Source: Guptibacillus hwajinpoensis
GTDB lineage: Bacteria; Bacillota; Bacilli; Bacillales; Bacillaceae_O
Length of the DNA: 57,228 nucleotides
Reading direction: 5' to 3'
NCBI GenBank assembly: GCA_016841765.1
Contig: JAENYN010000031.1
Coordinates: 1-57,228, forward strand
In this document: piece after piece, positions 42,311 to 51,584 of the stretch
Numbering within the stretch: position 1 is the stretch's first letter
Layout of the letters: each line of letters begins with the position of its first letter
Notes under the pieces: generated by a model
Seen by the model: only the letters and a program-made list of their open reading frames with translations
Databases searched by the model: none
What the model was told of the DNA's origin: nothing
Made by a program: the position numbers and the translations under genes

Positions 42311-43266
42311 TGGAGTTGCTAGATGTAAAAGGATTGATAACAACGTTTAATACGAAAGCCGGCACGGTGACTGCTGTTGATAAGGTCAGCTTCTCCCTCG
42401 CGAAAGGGGAAGCGATCGGGCTGGTGGGGGAGTCGGGTTGCGGCAAAACGACAACGGCCCTGTCCATCACCAACCTCCTGCCGGACAACGGCAAGGTAGC
42501 ATACGGAGAGGTGCTGCTTGAAGGGAAAAACCTGGCCGCCCTTACTGACGATGAAGTGAGATTACACAGGTGGAAGGATATCTCAATCGCCTTTCAGGGT
42601 GCGATGAATGCGTTGAACCCGGTGTTGAAAATCGGCGATCAGATCATCGAGGTCATTTTACTGCATGAAGATATGGATTATGAAGCGGCACGGAAACGGG
42701 CCAAAGAACTGCTGGAACTGGTCGAAATCGATTCCGACCGGATCGATCAGTATCCGCATGAATTCAGCGGCGGCATGAAACAGCGCGTCATGATCGCAAT
42801 GGCGCTGGCCTGCCGGCCGAAAATCCTGATCGGGGACGAACCGACAACAGCACTTGATGTCATGGTCCAGGCCCAGATCCTCGATTTGATCGAGCGGCTC
42901 CGGGAGGAACTGGACATGGCGATGATTTTGATTACACACGACTTGTCCGTCATGGCGGAAACATGCGACAAAGCGGTCGTCATGTATGGCGGCAGGGTCG
43001 TGGAGACCGGCAGCGTGGAAGATATTGTGGAACGGAGCACCCATCCGTATACCGAGAAACTGATTTCATCCTTCCCCGATTTGACGAAAGAACGGAAGAT
43101 GGTGGAGTCGATTCCCGGCTCGCCGCCCAACCTGCTTGATCCACCGGCAGGCTGCTATTTTCACCCGCGGTGCGAATATGCAACCGACATTTGCAGACAG
43201 GAAGCCCCTGAATTGAAATCAATAGGCACAGACCATCTGGTCGCCTGCCATCATAGGGGGAATTGA
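42310..43266 (+). CDS. DppD-type ABC ATPase
   Basis: A 318-residue ATPase with Walker A GESGCGKTT, signature SGGMKQRVMIAMAL, Walker B ILIGDEPTTALD and H-loop THDL. The C-terminal oligopeptide-transporter domain has GSPPNLLDPPAGCYFHPRC followed by a later CRQEAPEL, the Cys cluster seen in DppD/OppD types. It would form the ATPase heterodimer with the next gene. Confidence 0.93.
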   Translation: MELLDVKGLITTFNTKAGTVTAVDKVSFSLAKGEAIGLVGESGCGKTTTALSITNLLPDNGKVAYGEVLLEGKNLAALTDDEVRLHRWKDISIAFQGAMNALNPVLKIGDQIIEVILLHEDMDYEAARKRAKELLELVEIDSDRIDQYPHEFSGGMKQRVMIAMALACRPKILIGDEPTTALDVMVQAQILDLIERLREELDMAMILITHDLSVMAETCDKAVVMYGGRVVETGSVEDIVERSTHPYTEKLISSFPDLTKERKMVESIPGSPPNLLDPPAGCYFHPRCEYATDICRQEAPELKSIGTDHLVACHHRGN

Positions 43267-43267
43267 T

Positions 43268-44323
43268 GTGAGCAAATTAGTGGAAGTCAAAGACTTGAAA
43301 GTCCATTTCACAGTCAGGGAAAGCATGTTGAAAGAACTGTTTTCCAAAAACAAAAAGAAGGTAAAAGCTGTTGACGGCATCGACCTTTCGATTGAGAGAG
43401 GGGAAATCGTCTCGCTTGTCGGGGAAAGCGGCAGCGGCAAGACGACAACCGGCAAAGCGATTCTCCAGTTGATCGAGGAACAGGAAGGTGAAATCCTGTT
43501 TGATGGCAGCGGCGATTTCCGGAAAAACAAAAAGCAATTGAAAGCATTCCGGCAGCAAGCTCAAATGATTTTTCAGGATCCATACCAGTCCTTGAATCCG
43601 AAATATATGATTTATGACATTGTGGCCGAACCGCTCGTTGTGAATGGCCTGGCCAAAAAGGAAACAGACCGGAAAGCGAAGGTGATCGAAGCGCTTGAAT
43701 GGGCAGGCTTGAAACCGGCTGAGGACTTCATTTACCGGTATCCCCATGAATTGAGCGGCGGCCAAAAACAGCGGGTCGCCATCGCCTCGGCTCTCATCCT
43801 GAACCCGAAATTCATCGTAGCGGATGAACCTGTTTCAATGCTTGATGTCTCGGTCAGGGCCGATATTTTAAAGCTGATGGTCGAGCTTCGTGATGAAATG
43901 GGGCTTTCCTATCTTTTCATCACCCATGATCTGTCGCTTGCATGGCTGATTTCCGACCGGATCGCCATCATGTACCTCGGCAAGATTGTTGAAATCGGGG
44001 ATGCGGAGGCAGTCGTGAAAAACCCGAAGCATCCATATTCCAAAGCACTGATCAATGTCATGCCTTCCTTGAAAACAAAACGGAAGGAACGGGCCATTTT
44101 AAAAGGAGAACTTCCTGATCCATCTGATATGCCGGCAGGCTGCCGTTTCCATCCGCGGTGCCCGATTGCCCGGGATAAATGCATGCATGAAGCGCCGCAG
44201 CTGAAAGAGACGGGGTCAGGTGCATTTGCAGCCTGTCATTTTGTTGGAGAAGAGGGGGAAACCAATGATAAAAGAAACGATAAAAGACGAGATGAACCGC
44301 ATCCTCAAGCTGGAACAGGATGA
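43268..44323 (+). CDS. DppF-type ABC ATPase
   Basis: A 351-residue ATPase started at GTG 43268 behind AGGGGG. It has Walker A GESGSGKTT, the Q-loop segment MIFQDPYQSLNPKY, signature LSGGQKQRVAIASAL and Walker B FIVADEPVSMLD. The C-terminal domain carries GCRFHPRCPIARDKC. The usual protein end (ACHFV) is followed by about 25 charged residues encoded in the region that overlaps the start of the next gene, so the stop was probably shifted. Confidence 0.92.
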   Translation: MSKLVEVKDLKVHFTVRESMLKELFSKNKKKVKAVDGIDLSIERGEIVSLVGESGSGKTTTGKAILQLIEEQEGEILFDGSGDFRKNKKQLKAFRQQAQMIFQDPYQSLNPKYMIYDIVAEPLVVNGLAKKETDRKAKVIEALEWAGLKPAEDFIYRYPHELSGGQKQRVAIASALILNPKFIVADEPVSMLDVSVRADILKLMVELRDEMGLSYLFITHDLSLAWLISDRIAIMYLGKIVEIGDAEAVVKNPKHPYSKALINVMPSLKTKRKERAILKGELPDPSDMPAGCRFHPRCPIARDKCMHEAPQLKETGSGAFAACHFVGEEGETNDKRNDKRRDEPHPQAGTG

Positions 44324-45446
44324 ACTTATCGCAATCAGCAAAGAAATCCAGCGCAATCCGGAGTTGGGAGGCGAGGAATACTTCGCCTCAAAAATGCTCT
44401 GTGACTACCTGGAAAAACAGGGCTTCGATGTGCAGCGGGGCGTCGGCGATCTCGAAACCGCCTTTATTGCCACTTATGAACAAGGAAGCGGCGGCTATCA
44501 TGTCGCTTATTGTGCAGAATATGACGCCTTGCCTGAAATCGGGCATGCGTGCGGCCATAATCTGATCGGCGTCGCCAGTGTGGCGGCGGGTGTCGCACTG
44601 GCAAAAAGTACGTCGGAACATCCTTTCAAAGTATCGGTCATCGGAACGCCTGACGAAGAAGGCGAGGGCGGGAAGATCGACCTTATCCATGCCGGGGCGT
44701 TTGCGGATGTGGATGCTGCCATGATGTTTCATCCGGGCTATGATACGATCCTTGATGTGAAGTCGCTCGCTTTACATACGTATGAATTCATCTTCCATGG
44801 CAAAAATGCGCATGCGGCTTCAGAACCATGGGAAGGGCGCAATGCCCTTGACGCTGTCATCCAGACATTCAACGGCATCAGCGCATTGAGGCAGCAGTTG
44901 AAACCGGACGTCCGCATCCACGGAATAGTTACGGACGGCGGCAAGGCGAATAACATCATCCCGGACAGGGCAGCGGCTGAGTTTTGTATCCGATCAGCCG
45001 ATAATGCGTACTTGCCGGAAGCGGTGGAGCGCGTGATCAACTGTGCAAAAGGAGCGGCCCTGAGCACCGGGACCGAATTGGAAATCCAGCCGGTCGGCAA
45101 CTTTTATGAAGCGATGCAGACAAACCAGGAAATGCTGAAAGTATATGGACAAGCGCTGGATGATGCCGGTTTTGTTGATAAATCCCAGTTTGAAGAAGGC
45201 ATGGGTTCAATTGATATGGGAAATGTGAGCCAGGTCGTGCCGGCCATCCATCCGGTTCTGTCCCTGACAGACCAATTTGTGCCCGGCCACACGAAAGAAT
45301 TCAATCAATTATGTAACAGCCCTTATGCATATGAGACGATGGTCACCGCCGGCAAAAGCATGGCACTTACCGGTTGGCGGATTATACATGACCCGGAATT
45401 GCAGCAGGGAATAAAACAGGAATTCGAACAATCTCAGCGTGTCTGA
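44265..45446 (+). CDS. M20-family amidohydrolase/peptidase
   Basis: A 393-residue zinc-dependent enzyme started at ATG 44265 behind AGAGGGGG, inside the last 59 bp of dppF. It has the M20D-type landmarks: RNPELGGEEYFASKMLCDYL near residue 25, the metal-site AYCAEYDALPEIGHACGHNL, and the catalytic Glu region GTPDEEGEGGK. The later HAASEPWEGRNALDAV is typical of AbgB/peptidase M20D. Such enzymes split acyl-amino acids or dipeptides. It probably acts on the compound brought in by the Dpp-type importer. Confidence 0.9.
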   Translation: MIKETIKDEMNRILKLEQDELIAISKEIQRNPELGGEEYFASKMLCDYLEKQGFDVQRGVGDLETAFIATYEQGSGGYHVAYCAEYDALPEIGHACGHNLIGVASVAAGVALAKSTSEHPFKVSVIGTPDEEGEGGKIDLIHAGAFADVDAAMMFHPGYDTILDVKSLALHTYEFIFHGKNAHAASEPWEGRNALDAVIQTFNGISALRQQLKPDVRIHGIVTDGGKANNIIPDRAAAEFCIRSADNAYLPEAVERVINCAKGAALSTGTELEIQPVGNFYEAMQTNQEMLKVYGQALDDAGFVDKSQFEEGMGSIDMGNVSQVVPAIHPVLSLTDQFVPGHTKEFNQLCNSPYAYETMVTAGKSMALTGWRIIHDPELQQGIKQEFEQSQRV

Positions 45447-45462
45447 GGATCGGAGTGATGAA

Positions 45463-46314
45463 ATGAAAGTCGATAAATACCTATTCGGAGAGATGACGTG
45501 GCCTGAAATCAAACAGGTTGTCAAAGAAGAACGGGTCGCTGTTGTACCTGTGGCCATGATCGAGGAACACGGCCATCATCTGCCGGTGGACACTGATGCC
45601 GTATTGGCGTATGAAGTGTGTGTGCGGGCTGCGCAAAAGATACCCGAAGAAATGGTCGTCGTTCCGCCAATTAATCATGGATATGCCCCTCACCAGATGG
45701 ACTTTCCGGGGGTCATTTCGATCAGCCAGGATACGTTCATCCGCTATGTGGTCGATGTATGCAATAGCCTGGCACACCAGGGATTTAAGCGGATCCTCTT
45801 GCTGAATGGCCATGGCAGCAACGTGCCTTTATTGAAGGTAGCGGCCAGACAGGTCTTTTTGGATTACCCGGATGCCATGTGCGCTTCGATGTCGCACTGG
45901 GATTTCGAGCCTGTCGTCACACTGGCAGCGGACATCCGCGATTCGGAAAACCCGGGCGGAATCAATCATGCCGGTGAATTGGAGACATCCATGTACCTTG
46001 CTGTAAAAGAAGACCTTGTTCAGATGGATAAAGCGGTGCGGGATCTCGACAAGTATAAAATGTCCAAATATTTCTGGCTGGATCTGGTGGGAACAGGTGA
46101 AGGCCGCCCGGTGGTCATGGTTCCGCAATGGAGTTCCATCTCCGAAACCGGCACGCTTGGAGACCCTCGGCCTTCAACAAAGGAGAAGGGCGAAAAACTG
46201 CTTAACGCAGCTGTTGACGGACTGGTTGAATTCATCAAAATTTACAAAGAGCGCGAACATGAGCCGCGCGTGAACCATCATTTACAAATAAAAGAGCCAG
46301 CGAAAGAAGTGTGA
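45463..46314 (+). CDS. Creatininase-family amidohydrolase
   Basis: A 283-residue protein started at ATG 45463, 7 nt after GGAG; the frame is open from GTG 45439. Metal-binding motifs of the creatininase family are clear: IEEHGHHLPVDTDA, a Met/Gly-rich middle with PPINHGYAPHQMDFPG, LNGHGSN and NPGGINHAGELETS. Family members hydrolyse cyclic or linear amides such as creatinine and formamidopyrimidines. It ends the operon. The true substrate is unknown, and a cyclic amide derived from an imported peptide-like molecule is one option. Confidence 0.9.
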   Translation: MKVDKYLFGEMTWPEIKQVVKEERVAVVPVAMIEEHGHHLPVDTDAVLAYEVCVRAAQKIPEEMVVVPPINHGYAPHQMDFPGVISISQDTFIRYVVDVCNSLAHQGFKRILLLNGHGSNVPLLKVAARQVFLDYPDAMCASMSHWDFEPVVTLAADIRDSENPGGINHAGELETSMYLAVKEDLVQMDKAVRDLDKYKMSKYFWLDLVGTGEGRPVVMVPQWSSISETGTLGDPRPSTKEKGEKLLNAAVDGLVEFIKIYKEREHEPRVNHHLQIKEPAKEV

Positions 46315-46338
46315 AGAAAGAATAGGCTGGCATTGGGA

Positions 46339-46380
46339 AATAGAGTATAAGACCGCTAAGGTTTTATACTCTATTTTATT
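46339..46380 (+). terminator. Terminator of the Dpp operon
   Basis: AATAGAGTATAA-x-ACC pairs with GGT-x-TTATACTCTATT and is followed by TTATT. Confidence 0.85.
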
Positions 46381-46430
46381 GGTTTGTAAAGGTTCACTAT
46401 GAGTTGAAAATTGATACCGCACTAAGAAAT

Positions 46431-46480
46431 TTGGTTTTTTATTTTCGAGGAGTCAAGCCCCTTCTGCTCCAACCAATTGG
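46431..46480. repeat. Family C element, right half only (copy 4)
   Basis: TTTTCGAGGAGTCAAGCCCC and TTCTGCTCCAACCAATTGG match the right ends of copies 1 and 2. The following 120 bp match the region after copy 2. Confidence 0.7.
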
Positions 46481-46735
46481 TACGTGAATAGATGTCCCTT
46501 TTTTATTTATTCAGACAGCTGATTTGGATAAAAGCAAGCACATATACAACTGTTCTTTTCTTATTGAAGACGTCTCTCAGCTACCGATAAGCATTTATAA
46601 CCCTTTCCATTTCCAATGTGATTTAAATATCTTATTTTAACATTAGTAGACATTGGCTTCTTTCATTTCCGAAATATAGATTGGAATAATACCTTCATAC
46701 AGATGTTCTTTTTCTTTGCAAAAAATGATTCAAAA

Positions 46736-46866
46736 CTGAGTGGATTGGAGCGGAAGGCATGAGACTCCTGCGGGACTAGCGAACAGGGAAGACCCCGCAG
46801 GCGCGAACAGCGCTGAGGAGGCTTCCCGGACGCCCCGCGGAAAGCGAATGCCTGCAGCGCAAAGGA
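46736..46866. repeat. Family C element, inverted (copy 5)
   Basis: It runs from ACTGAGTGGATTGGAGCGG to GAATGCCTGCAGCGCAAAGG, opposite to copies 1 and 2. The interior has GACCCCGCAGG and GCTGAGGAGGC blocks. Confidence 0.75.
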
Positions 46867-46951
46867 ACGGGTAACCTCCAGAATAGCCTGCTATCATTTT
46901 CAGATTTTCACCCCCAAACAAAGGAAATTACAAAAAAATTGCGAAATTATT

Positions 46952-46994
46952 ACAGAAGGGCCTTTGTTCACAGTTCAGCAGATATAGTGAACAT
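46952..46994 (+). promoter_or_regulatory. 43-bp block shared with the ablB upstream region
   Basis: It begins ACAGAAGGG and ends AGCAGATATAGTGAACAT, 40 bp before the yeaC start. It likely contains the yeaC promoter (-10 TATAGT). It matches 35660-35702 at 34 of 43 positions. Confidence 0.5.
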
Positions 46995-47033
46995 GTTACG
47001 ATAGATGGAGAGATAGGGGAGGGAGTAAGAAAA

Positions 47034-48002
47034 ATGGCTTATACTGTTGAAAAATACAACCCGGCTATCCAAAAAGTAGTCGAAAATATCGAAAAAGTGA
47101 TGATCGGAAAACGCCAAGCTGCCGTACTCAGTTTAACCGCCCTTCTTGCCCGCGGCCATGTGCTGCTTGAAGACGTGCCGGGCGTGGGTAAAACGATGCT
47201 CGTGCGCGCACTTGCCAAATCGGTCAGCGCCGATTTTAAGCGAATCCAATTCACACCGGACCTGCTTCCGTCAGATTTGACCGGTGTATCGATTTATAAT
47301 CAGGCTGAAATGAAATTTGAATTCCGTCCAGGACCGCTGATGGGGAATATCGTCCTTGCTGATGAAATCAACCGGACATCGCCGAAGACCCAGGCGGCCC
47401 TGCTCGAAGGGATGGAAGAGGGGAGCGTCACGGTCGACGGCGATACGAAAATTTTGCCGAAGCCGTTTTTCGTCATGGCGACGCAGAACCCGATTGACTA
47501 TGAAGGAACCTACCCGCTTCCGGAGGCACAGCTCGACCGGTTTTTATTGAAGATGAAGATGGGTTATCCGACTGCAAGTGAGGAGCTTGAAGTGTTGAAC
47601 CGTGTGCAGGCGAGTCACCCGATCGATATGATACAGCCGGTAATCACGAAGGACGAATTGCTTACTCTCCAGGAGGAAGTGGCAAATATCTATGTCGATG
47701 ACACAATCAAGCGCTATATCGTTGACCTCGTGAATCGGACAAGGTCGAATAATTTGATTCAGCTCGGCGCCAGTCCGCGCGGCTCGCTGTCATTGATGAA
47801 GGCGGCCCAGGCATATGCCCTCATCCACGGGCGTGATTATGTCCTGCCGGATGATGTGAAATTCCTGGCGCCATTCACGCTTGCCCACCGCGTATTGTTG
47901 AAGGCAGAAGCGAAGTTTGACGGGCGTTCCCCGGAAGATGTCATCCGAGAAATTGTCGAACGCACGAGCGTTCCGATTATCAGGGAAATGAAAAAGTCAT
48001 GA
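47034..48002 (+). CDS. yeaC: MoxR-family AAA ATPase
   Basis: A 322-residue ATPase with Walker A EDVPGVGKTMLV, Walker B NIVLADEINR and sensor 1 VMATQNPIDYEGTYPLPEAQLDRF. MoxR proteins are chaperone-like and work with DUF58 and transglutaminase-like partners, which follow here. The stop overlaps the next start (ATGA). Gene order with yeaD, yebA and guaA is that of B. subtilis. Confidence 0.93.
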   Translation: MAYTVEKYNPAIQKVVENIEKVMIGKRQAAVLSLTALLARGHVLLEDVPGVGKTMLVRALAKSVSADFKRIQFTPDLLPSDLTGVSIYNQAEMKFEFRPGPLMGNIVLADEINRTSPKTQAALLEGMEEGSVTVDGDTKILPKPFFVMATQNPIDYEGTYPLPEAQLDRFLLKMKMGYPTASEELEVLNRVQASHPIDMIQPVITKDELLTLQEEVANIYVDDTIKRYIVDLVNRTRSNNLIQLGASPRGSLSLMKAAQAYALIHGRDYVLPDDVKFLAPFTLAHRVLLKAEAKFDGRSPEDVIREIVERTSVPIIREMKKS

Positions 48003-49216
48003 GACAGGCCAAGCACTATGCAAACTTTTCGGTGAAGTTCTTTCTGCTGCTGATCATTGTGGCGGCGGTGTTTGCATATGCCATGTTTCAAGGCGGCTTT
48101 GTCAGCTGGTTCCTGTTTTACAGTTTTCTGCCGTTTGCAGTTTACTCGGTCTTATTCGGTTTTTATCCGCTGACGGCTTTTCAAGTGAAACGGGAACTGA
48201 AGCAAAGGCGGTATACGGCGGGTGAGAAGATGACTGTCACAATCCGGATCACCCGGGTTTTGCCGTTCCCGCTCGTCTATGTATATGTCGAAGACTTGCT
48301 GCCGCCGGAATTGAAAAAGCAGGAGAGCAGCGGCAAGCAAGTGGTGTTTCCCTGGTTCAAGCGGGACATAACAGTCGAGTATACAATCGACCCTCTCCAG
48401 CGGGGCCGCCACGAATTTCCGGCGATCCGCATGAAGGCGGGGGATATGCTTGGCCTCGTTGAAAAAGAATTGTCTGTCCCGATTGAAGATGAAATCCTTG
48501 TCTATCCGCAATACCGGGAAATCCATTACCGGCAGATCGAAAACAAATATGCACACGGAAGTGTTGCTTCCACCGTTCAAAAAATGCGTGATACGACGAT
48601 GGCGGCCGGTGTCCGTGAATATGTGCCCGGCGATAAATTCTCGTGGATCGACTGGAAGGCGACAGCGCGAAAAAATGCGATCATGACCAAGGAATTTGAA
48701 CAGGTGCAGACAAATGATGTGACGATCATGCTCGATCGAACCGCCGGCGGAAGCCCGATCATGTTCGAAAAAAGTGTGGTCTTTGCCGCCTCCGCCGCCC
48801 GCGCGGTCATTCGCCAGGGCGGCCGGCTCGGGTTCCTGTCGATCGGCAGCGAGCGGACTGTCATGCCGTTCAATTACGGGAAAGGCCAGGAAGAGAAAAT
48901 TTTCTACCACCTCGCTTCTGTCAGGGCTGACAGCCGCATTTCATTTTCCGACCTCATCCAACAGGAAATCGGCAAATGGCCGATCGGCAGTACGATTATG
49001 CTTGTCACCCATCAGCTCACGACGGATCTTGTCCAGACGCTTGAAAACCTTTCTTACCGAAATCACGCCATTTACCTGTTCTTGATGACAGGCCGGCGCG
49101 AACTTGGCCCGGAAGAAACGAAACGGATCAACCGGCTTAGGGTCCAGCATGTCATCGTAAAAGTCGTCAGCTCGAACGATTTCAAAAAGGTGTTCGATGA
49201 GGTGAGGCAACCATGA
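47999..49216 (+). CDS. yeaD: DUF58 protein
   Basis: A 405-residue protein with two N-terminal transmembrane helices (FFLLLIIVAAVFAYAMF, FLFYSFLPFAVYSVLFG). A Greek-key-like middle domain follows, then the DUF58 core GVREYVPGDKFSWIDWKATARKNAIMTKEF and a vWA-like end with IMLDRTAGG. It overlaps yeaC and yebA by four bases each, so the three are translated as a unit. Confidence 0.92.
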   Translation: MRQAKHYANFSVKFFLLLIIVAAVFAYAMFQGGFVSWFLFYSFLPFAVYSVLFGFYPLTAFQVKRELKQRRYTAGEKMTVTIRITRVLPFPLVYVYVEDLLPPELKKQESSGKQVVFPWFKRDITVEYTIDPLQRGRHEFPAIRMKAGDMLGLVEKELSVPIEDEILVYPQYREIHYRQIENKYAHGSVASTVQKMRDTTMAAGVREYVPGDKFSWIDWKATARKNAIMTKEFEQVQTNDVTIMLDRTAGGSPIMFEKSVVFAASAARAVIRQGGRLGFLSIGSERTVMPFNYGKGQEEKIFYHLASVRADSRISFSDLIQQEIGKWPIGSTIMLVTHQLTTDLVQTLENLSYRNHAIYLFLMTGRRELGPEETKRINRLRVQHVIVKVVSSNDFKKVFDEVRQP

Positions 49217-51384
49217 AATTATACAACCCGCGCTATTTGAACTGGCTGAACGCAGTCTTGTACGGACTTGGTTTTTTGCTGTTTTTGGAATGGCTCCGTC
49301 CGCTGGAAACGGTGACAGATACCGGCGATTTGACGGTGTTTGTCATGTTTGCGGCCTTTTGTTTTTTTCTTTCTTTTTTACACGTGAATTTTTTTCTGTC
49401 GATTGTGCTGAAAGGTTCATTCCTGTTTTATCTGTTGAACAGCCTATTTTTGGATGAAGCCTTTCTCAGTTTCAAATGGGTCCCGATTGTCGTCAATGAT
49501 GTGATTTATAACATCGCGCTTATTACCGAGGCGCAGTGGTGGGAGATGACCAACCTGTTCCGGAGCTTCCTGTTCTTTGTGCTGCTCTGGCTGATGGGGT
49601 ATTTGATGTTCTACTGGGTCGTGCAGGTGAAGCGGATTTTCATTTTTATCCTGTTCTCGATCATTTATTTGACCGTCCTTGATACATTCACCGAATATGA
49701 CGCGGAATTTGCCATCGTGAGAACGGTCATATTCAGCTTTCTTCTGATGGGTATTCTCTATTTCAACCGGATCAAAGAAAAAGAAGGATTCGCTCTGCCT
49801 GTCGGCCAGGTCATTATGTTCTGGATGGTCCCGCTTATTTCGGTCATTCTGCTTGCAGTCCTGGGTGGATTCACAGCGCCGAAAGCGGCACCGCAATGGG
49901 CTGATCCTGTTCCGTTTCTGAAATCGGCGACGAATCAGGGCGGCGGTGGCAGCGGACCTTATTCGGGCATAAGCAAGGTCGGCTATGGGGAGAACGACAG
50001 CCGCCTTGGCGGACCGTTCCTCGGTGACGAGACACCTGTTTTCAGGGCTGAAGTGGAAGATGTCCATTACTGGCGGGTGGAGACAAAGGATGTGTACACC
50101 GGAAAAGGCTGGGAAGTGTCACAGGAAACGGAAAGTGTACCCGTCGATCCGCTTCAAATCGACCTCGGCACGGTAGCTGAAGGTGTGGAAACTTCTGAGC
50201 TGGAAACGACGCTCACGCTTGCTGACAATGCAAAATATCCGCATCTTATTTACCCGGTTGATTTAAAAGCGGTTCAGCTCCCTGATGGAACGTCGATCGC
50301 CAAGAATCCGATCACGGAAAAATTCACAACACAGCGGAACGGGGAAGAAACGATCCTTCGCTCCTATTCCATGACTTATGATTTTCCGGAATTTCCGGTC
50401 GAGAAATTGATGAGCTCCGGCCAAAATGCCAGTCCGGAGCTCCGGGATGCGTATACCCAGCTGCCGGAAAACCTTCCGCAGCGGGTAATTGACCTTGCTG
50501 AAGAAATTACGGACGGGAAGGACTCAAGTTATGAAAAAGCCAAAGCGGTCGAGAAGTATTTCACAGATGAGGGCTACATCTATGATACCCTCGATGTCGC
50601 AGTACCGGACAAGGATGAGGACTACGTCGACCAATTCCTGTTTGAAACGAAAAAGGGGTATTGCGATAACTTTTCCACTTCAATGGTTGTGCTGCTCCGG
50701 GCCGTCGATATTCCGACACGCTGGGTGAAAGGTTATACACAGGGTGAATATATCGAAACGCCGGAAGCCGGCATCAGGGTATATGAAATCCGCAACGCCA
50801 ACGCCCATTCCTGGGTGGAAGCTTATTTTCCTGAAGTCGGCTGGGTTCCGTTTGAACCGACAAGGGGATTCAGGAATCCGTTTGAATTTCAAGCGATGCC
50901 GAATCAGACGGATACGGAAACAGAAATCCCGGAAGAACAGCCGGAGGAGGTCAAGCCGGACAAATCGCTTGAGCAGGATGATAGCGGCGGCGGGAGCTCA
51001 TTTAATTTTGATGTCACCTGGAAGGCAGCAGCCATCGCGGCCGCCATTATTGCGGCGGTTGGATATATCCTTTATAAAACAAGCGATAAATGGGGGACTG
51101 CCCTGCTGCTGTACCGGTTCCGCAGGCGTGAGGACGAGCAAGTTTATTTCGAAGCATACCAGAAATTGCTGAAAAGGCTGGAACGCAAAAAAGGCCTGCA
51201 ATTCAGGGAAGGCCAGACGCTGAGCGAATTTGCCCGCCATGTCGATAAGACGCTCGGGCTCCATGAAATGGAAGCATTGACCCGTGATTATGAACGGGTG
51301 CTGTACCGCCATGAGGATGCCGGTGCAGGCTGGAAGAAATCGTATGAATTATGGGAAAATTTAATTAGAAGACTTGCGTCTTGA
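49213..51384 (+). CDS. yebA: Membrane-bound transglutaminase-like protein
   Basis: A 723-residue protein. About six N-terminal helices cover residues 1-220, then an extracellular region with a transglutaminase-like domain: Cys in KKGYCDNFSTSMVVLLRA, His in RNANAHSWVEAYFP, and WVPFEPTRGF, where the third residue of the triad is Glu-adjacent rather than the usual Asp. A further helix (WKAAAIAAAIIAAVGYIL) precedes a cytosolic DUF4129-like tail. It acts with YeaC and YeaD in an unknown envelope process. Its stop codon overlaps the guaA -35. Confidence 0.92.
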   Translation: MKLYNPRYLNWLNAVLYGLGFLLFLEWLRPLETVTDTGDLTVFVMFAAFCFFLSFLHVNFFLSIVLKGSFLFYLLNSLFLDEAFLSFKWVPIVVNDVIYNIALITEAQWWEMTNLFRSFLFFVLLWLMGYLMFYWVVQVKRIFIFILFSIIYLTVLDTFTEYDAEFAIVRTVIFSFLLMGILYFNRIKEKEGFALPVGQVIMFWMVPLISVILLAVLGGFTAPKAAPQWADPVPFLKSATNQGGGGSGPYSGISKVGYGENDSRLGGPFLGDETPVFRAEVEDVHYWRVETKDVYTGKGWEVSQETESVPVDPLQIDLGTVAEGVETSELETTLTLADNAKYPHLIYPVDLKAVQLPDGTSIAKNPITEKFTTQRNGEETILRSYSMTYDFPEFPVEKLMSSGQNASPELRDAYTQLPENLPQRVIDLAEEITDGKDSSYEKAKAVEKYFTDEGYIYDTLDVAVPDKDEDYVDQFLFETKKGYCDNFSTSMVVLLRAVDIPTRWVKGYTQGEYIETPEAGIRVYEIRNANAHSWVEAYFPEVGWVPFEPTRGFRNPFEFQAMPNQTDTETEIPEEQPEEVKPDKSLEQDDSGGGSSFNFDVTWKAAAIAAAIIAAVGYILYKTSDKWGTALLLYRFRRREDEQVYFEAYQKLLKRLERKKGLQFREGQTLSEFARHVDKTLGLHEMEALTRDYERVLYRHEDAGAGWKKSYELWENLIRRLAS

Positions 51385-51409
51385 CCGCCGTGAAGCGGAT
51401 TGTTAGAAT
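51381..51409 (+). promoter_or_regulatory. guaA promoter
   Basis: TTGACC, a 17-nt spacer and TAGAAT. The -35 overlaps the yebA stop codon. Transcription should start near 51416, about 20 bp before the aptamer. Confidence 0.75.
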
Positions 51410-51437
51410 AATCATCAAATTGATAGCATGACGAAAC

Positions 51438-51507
51438 CTTCGTATATCCTCGATAATATGGTTCGAGAGTCTCTACCGGGTCGCCGTAAATGACCTGGCT
51501 ATGAAGG
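51438..51507 (+). ncRNA. Guanine riboswitch upstream of guaA
   Basis: A purine aptamer: P1 strands CCTTCGTA and TATGAAGG, J1-2 with TATATCCTCG, L2 ATAATATGG, J2-3 GTCTCTACC, L3 CGCCGTAAATG and J3-1 GCTATG. The base in J3-1 that pairs with the ligand is C, which selects guanine or hypoxanthine over adenine. A terminator follows at 51585, so binding should lower guaA expression. Confidence 0.93.
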
Positions 51508-51584
51508 CAGATGATCACAATCCGTCCGTACGGATGCTGCGGCCGGCTGCCGCCCCTGTGCAGCAGTTCGGCCGTTTTTCCAGG

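Larger units (their letters stand above)
46315..47033. other. Intergenic region, 719 bp, with composite family C repeat
   Basis: It holds the operon terminator, a partial family C element (46431-46480), a spacer of about 250 bp, a complete inverted family C element (46736-46866) and the 43-bp yeaC upstream block (46952-46994). No gene is supported. Confidence 0.6.
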
